A stretch of DNA of 64,000 nt from Pseudomonas sp. CHM02 (GCF_000612585.1 NZ_JFCA01000016.1:1-64000); one strand, 5' to 3'; numbered from the stretch's first letter, positions 36,092 to 45,458 are shown. Notes: generated from the letters alone by a model not told the origin. Made by a program: numbers and translations.

Positions 36092-36607
36092 TCAGCGCGC
36101 TATAGCCCCGACGTACGCCTGGCACGCCCGCAGCGCGATTACGGCGTTATCCCCTTCGTTGGTGATGGCGATAATTCGTTGAGCATGCGCTGGGTCAAGT
36201 TGGGCTCGACGGGTTGCATGAACCACGCCGCCGGCTCCGGGGGCGGAAGGCACGTTGCAGCCACTGGCTGGATCCTCGGCGAGGAGGACTGACAGGCGCA
36301 CATCAGCAGTAGCAAGACGGTCACGCAGGAGAGCCTGATTGCGCTGGGCATCGGATAATTCCTTGGTGTGTTGTTGGTCCTGGGCGGCGAGCTTCTGCTC
36401 TGTGGCCAGGCGCTTGTCCTGCTCGGTGCGGGCCTGGGCGGCAGCGGCATTGCTGATTGCCGCCAAATCATCCTTGTGCAGGGCGTCCTGCTCAGCGAGC
36501 TGCTTGCCCATGCGCCAGTCCTGAACCTGCCAGGTCACGCCTGCGGCGCCCGCCATCAGCACCAGGATCAGTACTACCAGGCCGGCCAGCTTCTGCACCG
36601 GCGTCAT
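36092..36607 (-). CDS. Rz-like i-spanin (phage lysis)
   Basis: The 171-residue protein has one N-terminal membrane anchor (about 6-26, LAGLVVLILVLMAGAAGVTW) and a long periplasmic helical region rich in Ala/Gln/Glu, as Rz inner-membrane spanins have. With Rz1 it fuses inner and outer membranes in the last step of lysis. Its ATG overlaps the endolysin stop by four bases. A complete Rz1 is nested inside in another frame. Confidence 0.88.
   Translation of the reverse strand: MTPVQKLAGLVVLILVLMAGAAGVTWQVQDWRMGKQLAEQDALHKDDLAAISNAAAAQARTEQDKRLATEQKLAAQDQQHTKELSDAQRNQALLRDRLATADVRLSVLLAEDPASGCNVPSAPGAGGVVHATRRAQLDPAHAQRIIAITNEGDNAVIALRACQAYVGAIAR
36139..36351 (-). CDS. Rz1-like o-spanin, nested inside Rz
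   Basis: The 70-residue lipoprotein (MPSAIRLSCVTVLLLLMCACQSSS) has a lipobox ending at the CAC pair and a short Pro-rich mature part (CLPPPEPAAW), the hallmarks of outer-membrane Rz1. It lies wholly within the Rz gene in another frame, the classic lambda arrangement. Confidence 0.85.
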   Translation of the reverse strand: MPSAIRLSCVTVLLLLMCACQSSSPRIQPVAATCLPPPEPAAWFMQPVEPNLTQRMLNELSPSPTKGITP

Positions 36608-37137
36608 GCCAGCACCTTTTTTGCTCGCTCCCACAATTGCAGCCGATCTTCCAGGCCGTTCAGTTCACCGTTAATGCGGCGGGTGATCTTCGGGAAATCA
36701 CCCTGATCCGCCAATGTGTTCAGGCCTTTCGTAGACCAGAACCAGGCCGCCGACATCGCTGCGTGCTGGGGCAGTTCAAGCAACTCCGGCTTGTCGATCA
36801 GGTCCAATCCCAGCGCTTCCCCGCACGCCGCATAGTTCGCGCGCCCGGTGATCTGGATCAGGCCGCGTCCGCGATACTTGGAGCCGTCGCCCTTAACTGT
36901 GTTACCAAGGTCGGCGCGCCCTTCGTAACCGGCCTGCTGTGCCGTCGGCCCCCAGATCTCGCGAAGCCAGCGTAACTGGCCTGACTCATGTCCGATCTGG
37001 GCAATGAATGCAGCAGCGCGCGCAGTACCCACGATGCCGTAGCGATTCATTGCGGTATTTAGAGCAGGAACAAAAACGCCGGCTTGGCGACCGGCGTTCG
37101 GGAGGATCTGCAGCAGCTGCTGCTCGGTGATCGGCAT
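36604..37137 (-). CDS. Phage endolysin, glycoside hydrolase family 19
   Basis: Muralytic enzyme of 177 residues that cleaves peptidoglycan glycan strands. GH19 motifs are present: AAAFIAQIGHESGQLRWLREIW with the catalytic Glu, YRGRGLIQITGRANY and the C-terminal RRINGELNGLEDR. No signal peptide, so a holin (not in this window) would be needed. The start follows the terminator-RBS element at 37144. Confidence 0.93.
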   Translation of the reverse strand: MPITEQQLLQILPNAGRQAGVFVPALNTAMNRYGIVGTARAAAFIAQIGHESGQLRWLREIWGPTAQQAGYEGRADLGNTVKGDGSKYRGRGLIQITGRANYAACGEALGLDLIDKPELLELPQHAAMSAAWFWSTKGLNTLADQGDFPKITRRINGELNGLEDRLQLWERAKKVLA

Positions 37138-37176
37138 GACTTTCTCCAGGCAATAAAAAGCCCGCTCATGGCGGGC
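37138..37176 (-). promoter_or_regulatory. Terminator-RBS element, copy 1 (before endolysin)
   Basis: On the minus strand, GCCCGCCATGAGCGGGC and TTTTTATTGCC are followed by TGGAG and the endolysin ATG. The hairpin with its T run forms an intrinsic terminator whose tail is the ribosome binding site of the next gene. Same pattern as at 43311, 49021 and 58041. Confidence 0.7.
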
Positions 37177-37194
37177 GCGGTGTTCGGGTAGCGA

Positions 37195-37536
37195 TCAGCT
37201 TGGCGCCACTGGGCGCTTGCTGCTGTCGGGGAAGTCGTGGTTATCGCTGGTCCACCCAAGCAGGCCCAGCCAGTAACTTTTCCATTCCTCGGCGGAGCCC
37301 GGAATGTTTTTTGCGCCGTAATCAATGGCGGTAACATTCTGCTGAGCAATAGGCATCTGCTGGTCACGCCACTTGCTTTCCTCTTGCGCGGCTTTGGATG
37401 CGCTTGGTCCCCAACCAGAAGAAAGCCAAATTTGGTCGGCGTATTCCGGCGGCACGGCAACTTCAATCGAGCTTTCTGGCGGGTCTTGATCCCATCCGCC
37501 TAGAAATCTACCGCTGACATCAACGTAATATTTCAT
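37195..37536 (-). CDS. Phage tail fibre assembly-like protein
   Basis: The 113-residue product follows the tail fibre gene by a four-base overlap and has a C-terminal SKAAQEESKWRDQQ...EWKSYWLGLLGW region as in small tail-fibre assembly chaperones (Caudo_TAP type). Assignment is by position and pattern; homology is not tested. Confidence 0.6.
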   Translation of the reverse strand: MKYYVDVSGRFLGGWDQDPPESSIEVAVPPEYADQIWLSSGWGPSASKAAQEESKWRDQQMPIAQQNVTAIDYGAKNIPGSAEEWKSYWLGLLGWTSDNHDFPDSSKRPVAPS

Positions 37537-38741
37537 GCCGCCGCCCTGATTATCAATTGAGTATTTGTTGGTGTGCCCTGGTCCCCGGAGTTTTGGTTGA
37601 CCATCCTAACCATTGTAGATCCGCACCTTACCGTTATAGAGGTTGCCGTTTTCCCATCGACTTGAGCGCCGAGATAGCTGCCACTGATAACTACGATAGC
37701 GTTGAATCGAGTCCCGACTGGTGTAGCGTTGAATGCTACCGTAGCAATTACCTCAATCTCGACATACTTAGGGATAGCACCAAGGCCATGCGTAAACGTC
37801 AGTTGCCCACCGACGGTCCATGCTGTTTGTGGGCTCTCGAAAAACTTAGTAAACGGCGCACTTAAAAGACTTTGCTTGGAGTCTAGTGCCGTCTGTAAGT
37901 CAGCCTGGGCGGAAAGCGAGCCGGTAATTGCGCCCCAGCTAGCACCTGATGAAAGCGGCACCCATGTGCCTGCCCCGCTCAACACCTTCAATCGATCAGC
38001 CACCGAGGGAGCTGGTACTAAGCCTTTCGTGCCCGCAACGCTAGCCGTCGCGCCGACCACAGGTTCGAGACCCTGCCGTACGCGGTCGAACCCATCGGCG
38101 GTTAGGGCGCGAAGTGAAGTAATGTCGTTGTTGTCGCCGCTCGCTGCCTTGCCTTCAGTAACCTCTTCAGCGTGCGCAGCCGAGTCTGCCGCTGCTGCTG
38201 CCGAGGCGGCCGCCGCTTGCTCGGATTGGATAATGGAATCCCTGGCTGTTTCTGATCGGTCGGCTGCCGCGCCAGACGCCTGTGCCGAGCCCTGGCTTTG
38301 CTGAGCGGCCAACTGCGCAGCGTCCTTGTTGTCGGTGGAGGCCTCAGCCGCAGCGCTTGCGATACCGGCCTGCTCAGTGGCATCAGCCTTCGACTGCCCG
38401 GCTGACTGTGCCGCCTCGGTCGCAGCCGCCACCTGCTCCTGCATGTCGGCCACACCACTGGCGATCACCTGTGTGGCAGCCCGCAAGGCATCAGCCGAAT
38501 CTTTGACGTAGCCCTGCATTGGCGCCAGCGAGTAACCGCCAGCGGCCTCGGCCACGCCTTGGTAGTTAGGCGCGATGGATAGCGCTGTGTCGCTGGCAAT
38601 GTTGGTGACTTCGTACCACTCACCATCAGGTCCGCGGAATGCATCACCGACGCGAGCGTTCGCGATGAAGGACGTTCCAGTTCCGAGCACGGCATTGCTG
38701 CCAGGTGTCACAGCAACTGTGCCTGTTTTGTACCAGGTCAT
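37533..38741 (-). CDS. Phage tail fibre protein
   Basis: The 402-residue protein has an N-terminal attachment part (MTWYKTGTVAVTPGSNAVLGTGTSF), a long Ala/Gln/Ser-rich coiled-coil shaft (about 75-210), then a beta-rich C-terminal receptor-binding region ending QLIIRAAA. The layout is typical of lambda-like side fibres. It overlaps the downstream chaperone by four bases. Confidence 0.82.
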   Translation of the reverse strand: MTWYKTGTVAVTPGSNAVLGTGTSFIANARVGDAFRGPDGEWYEVTNIASDTALSIAPNYQGVAEAAGGYSLAPMQGYVKDSADALRAATQVIASGVADMQEQVAAATEAAQSAGQSKADATEQAGIASAAAEASTDNKDAAQLAAQQSQGSAQASGAAADRSETARDSIIQSEQAAAASAAAAADSAAHAEEVTEGKAASGDNNDITSLRALTADGFDRVRQGLEPVVGATASVAGTKGLVPAPSVADRLKVLSGAGTWVPLSSGASWGAITGSLSAQADLQTALDSKQSLLSAPFTKFFESPQTAWTVGGQLTFTHGLGAIPKYVEIEVIATVAFNATPVGTRFNAIVVISGSYLGAQVDGKTATSITVRCGSTMVRMVNQNSGDQGTPTNTQLIIRAAA

Positions 38742-38750
38742 GTAATACCC

Positions 38751-39410
38751 CTAGGAAATTGGTTTGGCCCAGACAACTGGCGTATATAAAGTTGTTTGTA
38801 TATCGACACCGATCACTTGCATAACCAATCGGTTATTTCCATAGTCCCATACGGCGTACATATTTCCTTGTCTGGACGTTCCGCCCGCTACGTCCATAGC
38901 TATGTTATTAAGCAACATATAATCACCAGTATTCAACGGACTGAACGCCGTCCAGCTAAGCCTGTAAACACCAACACTCGTTTGCTCAGCGCCCAGATAA
39001 CTCCAACTCGCGATAGTTCTTGTAAACTGAGCAGCGGGGGTTCCACTATCAAACAGTAGTTTTGATGTGGCATCCCAAATGCGAAACCCATACTTAGCTG
39101 TTGGTTGAGATTTGAATGCCGCGACAAACCAAGTGCCGGAGATCCCAACACCGGAAATTCCACGAAACGAGAAGCCCGTCCAGTTGCCGGCAGATCCATT
39201 GATTAAGCAGAAGCACAGAGTGTTTGACTGATTAAGCCTGACAAATACTAGCGGTGGTTCTGCGGTGGTAATCGTCACTGAAAAAGGAACAAATACACCT
39301 GAACCGTTTCCACTCCACGAGCCGCCATCCAACTTAACCAGCCTTGCAAACTCTGAATCAAGCACAACAACATCATTATTATTTGAAAACTTAACCCCAA
39401 AAGACATCAC
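38751..39410 (-). CDS. Phage tail-tip/fibre-associated protein, paralogue A
   Basis: The 219-residue, beta-rich product starts MMSFGVKFSNNNDVVVLDSEFARLVKL. Its N-terminus resembles that of the next gene upstream (SYGIRVWGATGALELDENSFTVRV). It lies between J and the side fibre in an AT-rich stretch, with ATGA overlap to its neighbour. Probably a receptor-binding or tip accessory protein. Confidence 0.65.
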   Translation of the reverse strand: MMSFGVKFSNNNDVVVLDSEFARLVKLDGGSWSGNGSGVFVPFSVTITTAEPPLVFVRLNQSNTLCFCLINGSAGNWTGFSFRGISGVGISGTWFVAAFKSQPTAKYGFRIWDATSKLLFDSGTPAAQFTRTIASWSYLGAEQTSVGVYRLSWTAFSPLNTGDYMLLNNIAMDVAGGTSRQGNMYAVWDYGNNRLVMQVIGVDIQTTLYTPVVWAKPIS

Positions 39411-39742
39411 CTATACCTCATTACCATTAGACGTTGAGGTGCAGTTCCAACCGGCCCGGTATTTGTTCCTGGATATCCGTAATACAGCGTAACTCCGCCA
39501 TTGCCCACAATTGGAGTGTACTGAATGGATGCAATGTTTTGAGCGGTAGTGTCATATGCAGCTATGGGTATGCAAACAGCTGAGTGAGTCGCTGGTGAAA
39601 CTCCAGCTATTGGTATAAATACGCTCCTGCCGGCTACCCCAGGCCACTGAACAATGGCTGAGTAAATTACCCTCACGGTAAATGAGTTCTCGTCTAGTTC
39701 AAGGGCGCCGGTCGCGCCCCATACCCTTATGCCGTAACTCAT
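39407..39742 (-). CDS. Phage tail-tip/fibre-associated protein, paralogue B
   Basis: The 111-residue product starts MSYGIRVWGATGALELDENSFTVRV and is a shorter relative, by N-terminal pattern, of the adjacent 219-residue protein. Both ends overlap neighbours by four bases (ATGA), so it is coupled to J and the next gene. Function unknown, presumably tail tip. Confidence 0.65.
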   Translation of the reverse strand: MSYGIRVWGATGALELDENSFTVRVIYSAIVQWPGVAGRSVFIPIAGVSPATHSAVCIPIAAYDTTAQNIASIQYTPIVGNGGVTLYYGYPGTNTGPVGTAPQRLMVMRYR

Positions 39743-42700
39743 GCCTCAAGATCCCCCCACTGGAAGCGCTTGCCGTCGTTCTCGTCGTAAACCTTGCCAC
39801 CGCGATTGTTGATGGTCTGACGGCCACCCACGCCAACGGTGCTGTTTAACTCGAACTCTCCGGTTACGAAATTGATCATCAGTCCCGTTTTGCCAGGAAC
39901 GTAATTTGCCGACTGGATGCTTTGAGTCAGTTTTGCCACGCCAATAGAAGCGTCCTGAATGAACGCGGAGCGCATGAAGACCTGCCCGTTTTGCACCGTG
40001 AACGGCGACGAGAGAACACCGTTGATGTCGTTCACCACAGCGAAGGTGTCAGCGCTCACCAGGAATTGGCTTTGCAGCACACCGTCGACGTTCTCGATGC
40101 CCAATCCCACGGATGCAGCTACGTACTGCCCGTTTTGGTTGAGCCTCATTTTCACCGACCACATGGTGGACAACTTGCCGTCAGTGTCAGCCTGGGCTCG
40201 ACTTACTGTCTGGATGTCCGCTGAGTTGTCGTCGATCTTGACGCCGATCTGCTGGATGGCCTGGGCCGTCGCCTCTCTGTCGGTGACCACGACGCTTTCG
40301 AGCTCACTTACTGAGCCGCTGACCTCGCCCACCTCGGCGGTGAGTTCAGTCTGGCGCTGCACCATGGCCGCGTTCTGGGAGGCGCGCGTCTTCACTTCCT
40401 GCGCGAAACTCGCCGAGGCGTTGTAGCCCTGGAGTGCATCAGCAAGATCGCCTTCACCGGTGTCGTCTCTGTAGGCCGATTGCAAGGCCTGGAGGCTTGA
40501 CGCCTGGGCCGTGACCACACCGTCCAACTCGGTGATGCTGGTGGTGTTGATCTCGACCTGGCGCGCCAGCCCGTTCGCGGTGACCAGCACCTGGCCCACG
40601 TCCACCCAGTACGCGGCGTTCGGCGGCGAGGTATCCACCGGTACCAATTGCGTAGCCTGGTAGATCCGCTTTCCAACAACCACCAGGTCGCCTTCGAGGT
40701 AGACCGACTCAGGGTCGTAGGCCGACAGCCCATCGAGCGCATCGATCTGCGCCTGCAAGCCTGGGATCTTGTCGATTTCGTCGACGATGTCCTGGCCAAG
40801 CTCCGTGCGCCCAACCTGTCCAGCAATCAAGTCCAGCACTGGATCCGCATTAGAGCTGGCCATGCCCATGACACCGTTGCCGACAGGGTAGAAAGGACCG
40901 ATGTTGCCGGTGCGATCCACCAGGCGTGCCCAGAAGAAGAACTGCGCACCTGCCTGTAGGGCCTGCATGCTGTAATCCGCCTGGGGGTAGGCCAGGTCTG
41001 CCAGTTTCGATGCCGCCGACAGGTCATTGGCCTGGCCATACCAGAGCTCGGTGCGCTGGGTATCCTCGGCGCCAGCGGGGAAACCCCAGCGGATGCCGAT
41101 GCCGAACAGTTCGCTGGTGGTGGACAGGAACGCCACCGCCGGCGGCAGGCCAACCTTCCCTTCCAGGTTGGTCAGGTTGGAATTCTTCCAGATCGAGGAG
41201 ATCTCGAAGGCGCTCACCGAGCGAACCCGGGCCAGATAGGCACCCGAGTAAATACCGGTGACGTCCACGCTCGTCGCCCATGTGCGCTGCAGCTTTATCC
41301 AGTTGCCGCTGTCCTTGCGCCACTCCACGTCATACGCGACCGCGCCTGCCACGGCGGGCCACGAGATGTTCATGGTGCTGATCGCCAAGCCTTGATCGAT
41401 AGCAACGTCAGACGTAACTGAGACGCTCTCCGGCGGCGGTACGACCGTAATGGGGATGACGCTGATCGGGCGCTCTTCCAGGCGAGCGCCAGTATCGATG
41501 CTGGGAAATTTGCTCGGTTCATACTGCAAAGCACTGATGTCGTAGTCGCCCTCTTGGGTTCTCGCGACCCTCATCACTCTGTAGAGGGGTATGGCGAGAT
41601 CATCCGCATCGATAGCCCACTGAAGCTGTACCGCAGGCGATTCGCTGTAAGCAACCGTCACGGTTACGTTGCGGCCGCTCACGCTTTCGACGGTACGGCC
41701 TTCCGCCCGGCCGCCAGGTAGATTGATCACCAGCCGGTCGCCCGCTTTGGCCAGGGTATCGCGGTCCAAGGTAATGACCTTCCCCGCCGCTGCTGCAATG
41801 CGCCCGCCGATCTCACGGCCCGCCAGCAGCGAGTCGGCGACGGGGATGATAAAGCCTGGCAGCGGGATACGGCCTTCCATGCCGGTTCTGAAGCTGATGG
41901 TACGGTCCTGGTTGTTGCTCAGCACCAGCCATTTAGCGCGGCGCTGGGCTTCAGATGCCCGAGTACAGCCGATAGCACTGATCTCGGTTGGCTTGTCGCC
42001 CAGACGGCGCTGGAGCGGCAGATCGGCATAGACGGTGACGTCGGTGTCGTAATTGTTCAGTGGGTTGTCGTAGCTGACCAGGCAGCGAGTAAACCGTGTC
42101 TTCGCCGATGCGCTGCCATAGGATATCTTGCCGTCGATGACGTTCGACCGGGTGAAAACGTAGTCCATGTCCTGCGCCCGAGGCATATCAGCCTGCATGA
42201 CCAGTTGGCCCTGCGCCCAATACGTCATGCCTCGGTAGATGCCGGCGATGTCGCGCAACAGGGACCAGGCATCAGCCTTGCCCTGAAGATTCATGTCGCA
42301 CAGGAAGCGCGGCTCAACTCCTCCAGCCCCGTCAGACACTTGCTGGTCGCAGTACTGTGCGATGCGGTAGAGCTCCCACTTGTCCACCATCCATGGCTTG
42401 ATGCGCCGGCCAAGGCCGAAGCGATCCTGGGTGCAGATGCCGAAGGTTACCCAGGCTGGGTTGTTGGTCCAAGCCTCCTTCATAGTGCCGTCCCAAGCAC
42501 CTGTGTACGTCCTGGACACCGGATCGTAGTTGCTGGGCACCTGCCAGCGACGGGCCTTGCACTTCACCGTTACCGCCGGAATATTGGTGAACTGCTCAGC
42601 GTCGAATTCAATGAACAAGAGTGCTGTATTCGGGTAGCGCAGCTTGGCGTCGATCACCTCCGTGATGCCGGCGATCAGCATCGTATCCGCAACCTTGTTG

Positions 42701-43305
42701 CTGTTCTGGTTTGGTGTCAGGCGGCGTACGCGTATTTGCCATCCCGTGGTGGCGGGAGGCAGATCAACACGACGGGAGCGCTCGTAGCGCGTCGTGGTCT
42801 TGCCGTCTACGGCGTCCGGGAAAACTTGCTGATAAGCGCCGCCGTCCGTGGCCAGGTCGATTGCGTACTCGATACGGTATCCACCGACATTGCCCTCATC
42901 GTCCGAGCGTTGCAGCGCAGGCCATGCAAAGCGCACACGAACCGCTGACAGCTGAAGATTTGTGATCGAGCGCACCCAGGGCGTATCGCTGCGCAACTCA
43001 ATGTTTAGAGAGGTCTCGCTCTCCACGGCCGGAATGCCAGGGATATAAGTTTGATCAACCGAGCCCGGGCGCCAGTCCCACTTCACGTTGGTAAAGTTGT
43101 AGTTGCCGCTGACATCGCGAATGGGCGTGTTGTCCAGGTAGATGTCGTAATCGGTGGGTGTGCCGTCAAATTCACCTTCCCCGACAGCGATGAGCAGCTT
43201 CGCTAGGTTTGTCGAGCGCAGGCTATCACTGGCTTCGACTGGCGACTTCGGCTTACTGCTGCCCCCCTTCTCGCCGCGTATTTCGATCTGTGCTGCTGCG
43301 CCCAT
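39739..43305 (-). CDS. Phage tail tip host-specificity protein J
   Basis: The 1188-residue protein is the central tail fibre that contacts the host receptor in lambda-like siphoviruses. It starts MGAAAQIEIRGEKGGSSKPKSPVEASDSLRSTN, has the typical J N-terminal and central domains (IKPWMVDKWELYRIAQYCD), fibronectin-type repeats around 640-830, and a coiled-coil to C-terminal DUF1983-like region (VSRAQADTDGKLSTMWSVKM). Preceded by a terminator-RBS element. Confidence 0.92.
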   Translation of the reverse strand: MGAAAQIEIRGEKGGSSKPKSPVEASDSLRSTNLAKLLIAVGEGEFDGTPTDYDIYLDNTPIRDVSGNYNFTNVKWDWRPGSVDQTYIPGIPAVESETSLNIELRSDTPWVRSITNLQLSAVRVRFAWPALQRSDDEGNVGGYRIEYAIDLATDGGAYQQVFPDAVDGKTTTRYERSRRVDLPPATTGWQIRVRRLTPNQNSNKVADTMLIAGITEVIDAKLRYPNTALLFIEFDAEQFTNIPAVTVKCKARRWQVPSNYDPVSRTYTGAWDGTMKEAWTNNPAWVTFGICTQDRFGLGRRIKPWMVDKWELYRIAQYCDQQVSDGAGGVEPRFLCDMNLQGKADAWSLLRDIAGIYRGMTYWAQGQLVMQADMPRAQDMDYVFTRSNVIDGKISYGSASAKTRFTRCLVSYDNPLNNYDTDVTVYADLPLQRRLGDKPTEISAIGCTRASEAQRRAKWLVLSNNQDRTISFRTGMEGRIPLPGFIIPVADSLLAGREIGGRIAAAAGKVITLDRDTLAKAGDRLVINLPGGRAEGRTVESVSGRNVTVTVAYSESPAVQLQWAIDADDLAIPLYRVMRVARTQEGDYDISALQYEPSKFPSIDTGARLEERPISVIPITVVPPPESVSVTSDVAIDQGLAISTMNISWPAVAGAVAYDVEWRKDSGNWIKLQRTWATSVDVTGIYSGAYLARVRSVSAFEISSIWKNSNLTNLEGKVGLPPAVAFLSTTSELFGIGIRWGFPAGAEDTQRTELWYGQANDLSAASKLADLAYPQADYSMQALQAGAQFFFWARLVDRTGNIGPFYPVGNGVMGMASSNADPVLDLIAGQVGRTELGQDIVDEIDKIPGLQAQIDALDGLSAYDPESVYLEGDLVVVGKRIYQATQLVPVDTSPPNAAYWVDVGQVLVTANGLARQVEINTTSITELDGVVTAQASSLQALQSAYRDDTGEGDLADALQGYNASASFAQEVKTRASQNAAMVQRQTELTAEVGEVSGSVSELESVVVTDREATAQAIQQIGVKIDDNSADIQTVSRAQADTDGKLSTMWSVKMRLNQNGQYVAASVGLGIENVDGVLQSQFLVSADTFAVVNDINGVLSSPFTVQNGQVFMRSAFIQDASIGVAKLTQSIQSANYVPGKTGLMINFVTGEFELNSTVGVGGRQTINNRGGKVYDENDGKRFQWGDLEA

Positions 43306-43346
43306 ACTTTCCTCCAGGCAATAAAAAGCCGCCTCGAGGGCGGCTC
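43306..43346 (-). promoter_or_regulatory. Terminator-RBS element, copy 2 (before J)
   Basis: On the minus strand the hairpin GCCGCCCTCGAGGCGGC is followed by TTTTTATTGCCTGGAGG and the J ATG at 43305. Same architecture as the copies at 37138, 49019 and 58041. Confidence 0.7.
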
Positions 43347-43362
43347 ATTTGCTGCGTTACGT

Positions 43363-43944
43363 CTATGTCTTGTCTTCGGCGTAAATGGAAGCCGAAATAA
43401 TCGCCCCGCCCCAGCGACGCTCGCCGATACAAATAGGAACGGGGTTGCCGCTGGCCGTGGTGTTCTTGGCAGAGCCGAACGCGTAGCTGGGCATGTTTTC
43501 CGGGGACGCGCTCTGCTTAAGTCCAGAAGCCTGAGGACTCAGCATCTGGATTACGCCGCCCGCGACCAGCGCGATACCTGTACTGAGGGTCGATCCGCCA
43601 GTGAAGTAGGACGCCGCAATCAGTACAACCCCGATGATTGTCTGGAGCAGGCCCGCACGTTTGGCACCCTCCACCACCGGTACAATCCTGATCTCCTTGG
43701 CGCCGCCCATGCCGAATTCATCCGCCCCAACGTTTTTGCGATTGCGGAAAATTGCGAAGCGCAGGCCCAGACGGTCAAGGCGGCGAATCTCTGCCTCGAA
43801 TCCTTCAATGGTGGCCTTCAGCGCACGGAAGACTTCCCAGGTGTCGCCGGACGCAACCTGCCGCCGGTGCAGCCGGCCGAACTTCTGAGCCAGCGAGCCG
43901 GACAGCTTGATGGTGGTCATCGGTGAATAAACGATGGCGCTCAT
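43363..43944 (-). CDS. Phage tail assembly protein I
   Basis: The 193-residue product contains the lambda I-type pattern: MTTIKLSGSLAQKFGRLHRRQVASGDTWEVFRAL, then a hydrophobic pair of segments (LLQTIIGVVLIAASYF, GIALVAGGVIQML). Its ATG overlaps the K gene by four bases. Confidence 0.85.
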   Translation of the reverse strand: MSAIVYSPMTTIKLSGSLAQKFGRLHRRQVASGDTWEVFRALKATIEGFEAEIRRLDRLGLRFAIFRNRKNVGADEFGMGGAKEIRIVPVVEGAKRAGLLQTIIGVVLIAASYFTGGSTLSTGIALVAGGVIQMLSPQASGLKQSASPENMPSYAFGSAKNTTASGNPVPICIGERRWGGAIISASIYAEDKT

Positions 43945-44696
43945 CGGGCCTCCTTGTGTCGAAGAATTAAGCGGGTGCGCTGCAGCCACGGCCCGCCGTA
44001 GACGATGACCTCAGAAGGCCGTGAATAGAGGTGGTGCAGGACGAAAGGCCCAGGGCCGAACACGCCAGACTTTTCGCCGGGCAGCGCCGGGTCAGTCCCC
44101 AGGTAGATTCCAGCATGGTTAGGGTGAACTGTGCGGCCCACCTCCATCACGATCATGTCGCCTCGCTGTGGGCTGTCGACTTGCTCGAAACCGGCGGCGG
44201 CGTAATTCGCCTCGTAAAGGCTGGTGCTGTCTGCACTCTCCCACCAGCCATCAGCGCGCTGGAAGGTCTCAAACTCAAGGCCCCACTCACGCTGATACCA
44301 ATCAGCGCAGACCTGCCAGCAATCCCAGGCGCCGTGTACGAACGGGCGCTTGAGTAGCGGCGTGCTGCCGGTCGGGGTGATCGTTCGCAGGTCGCCCTCG
44401 GGCCAGGACAGAATGTGCCAGGGCATCGCCGTGGCCTCGCACATCGCAAGGTCGCGCGATGACGCGCGGCTGGTGGCGTCCGGGTGCGAGTGCACAATCC
44501 CGATCACCTGGCCCAGGTCTTCCGCCGCGGCGTAGTCCTCCGGATCAATCCTGAACTCTTCGTTTGGCTCAGTGGCTGTGTTCCGGCAAGGGAAGTACTT
44601 CTGCGCCCGCCCCACGGCCAGGATCAGCCCGCAGCACTCTTTCGGGTACTCGGCTGCCGCATGCGCCTGGATGGCCGCAATGATGTGTTTGCGCAT
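43941..44696 (-). CDS. Phage tail assembly protein K (JAMM plus NlpC/P60)
   Basis: The 251-residue protein has an N-terminal JAB/JAMM metalloprotease-like domain with HSHPDATSRASSRD (His-x-His plus Asp) and a C-terminal NlpC/P60 peptidase domain with Cys in AWDCWQVCADWY and His in HPNHAGIYLG. In lambda K is a tail-tip peptidase required for assembly or DNA entry. Adjacent to L and I in the standard order. Confidence 0.9.
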   Translation of the reverse strand: MRKHIIAAIQAHAAAEYPKECCGLILAVGRAQKYFPCRNTATEPNEEFRIDPEDYAAAEDLGQVIGIVHSHPDATSRASSRDLAMCEATAMPWHILSWPEGDLRTITPTGSTPLLKRPFVHGAWDCWQVCADWYQREWGLEFETFQRADGWWESADSTSLYEANYAAAGFEQVDSPQRGDMIVMEVGRTVHPNHAGIYLGTDPALPGEKSGVFGPGPFVLHHLYSRPSEVIVYGGPWLQRTRLILRHKEAR

Positions 44697-44698
44697 GT

Positions 44699-45448
44699 TT
44701 AGCTCCGGGAAATAAGTGACACAGCTGGAAATCCACCGAATGAGGCGGGGTTTCCTATGCCGAATCGTGGGTCACAACCTTTGCCAAGCGTACCGTCGCA
44801 CTCGTCTAGTTCCGGGTCATCCGTGACAACTCCGTCCTTTGTGACGTAGGGGCCGGTGTAGCCACAGTTGGGGCCTCTGTACCCCCCCGTGAGGCACCAG
44901 TGGCATAGCGTGGTCATCTGCCGCCCGATCGTTTCGCCGCCGACATCGCCCGGGCTGGCCAAGTCCCAGCTGACCGTCTCGCCGTCCTCATTGGTCTTCT
45001 GGTCGACGTACCAGACCTCAATCGATTCCTGGGTAGGGTCGGCCGTAGGGTTGCCGCCTTCGAAGTTCAGCGCGTCGAGGAATTCGGCCAAGGTGTTGCG
45101 GATGGTCAGCTTGAACTCGAGCAGGTCCTCAAAGGCCAGGCAAAGCGCGGTGATGCGCCCGTTCACGTTGCCAACCGACAACTTGGGGCGCACCGCCGTA
45201 CCGTCGCCATTCGCCTCGCTGCCCTCGTACTGCATGGGCCAGGCGCCGTACTCTTCACCCTTCCACCAGATCGACTTGGCCGGCAGTTGGTCAGCATTGC
45301 CGCCGGCGGCGATCAGTTCAGCAGGCGTATGCGGGATTGCATGACCATGAAAGCGCAGCACATCGGCGCCGTAATCGCTGCCGTCCAGCTCGAACAGAAT
45401 GACTTCGTTGCCAGGCTCAAGAGTCTGGATAGCGTTGATCAGCGACAT
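44699..45448 (-). CDS. Phage minor tail protein L
   Basis: The 249-residue protein starts MSLINAIQTLEPGNEVILFELD. Its C-terminal half has a cysteine cluster (CHWCLTGGYRGPNCGY, ELDECDGTLGKGCD) like the iron-sulfur site of lambda L. The start at 45448 is chosen over an open frame 11 codons longer. Order M-L-K-I-J is conserved. Confidence 0.9.
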   Translation of the reverse strand: MSLINAIQTLEPGNEVILFELDGSDYGADVLRFHGHAIPHTPAELIAAGGNADQLPAKSIWWKGEEYGAWPMQYEGSEANGDGTAVRPKLSVGNVNGRITALCLAFEDLLEFKLTIRNTLAEFLDALNFEGGNPTADPTQESIEVWYVDQKTNEDGETVSWDLASPGDVGGETIGRQMTTLCHWCLTGGYRGPNCGYTGPYVTKDGVVTDDPELDECDGTLGKGCDPRFGIGNPASFGGFPAVSLISRS

Positions 45449-45458
45449 GGATTGACCT

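Noticed and set aside
39407-43305. Diversity-generating retroelement at the tail tip
   Set aside because: No reverse transcriptase or template/variable repeat pair is visible in the window.
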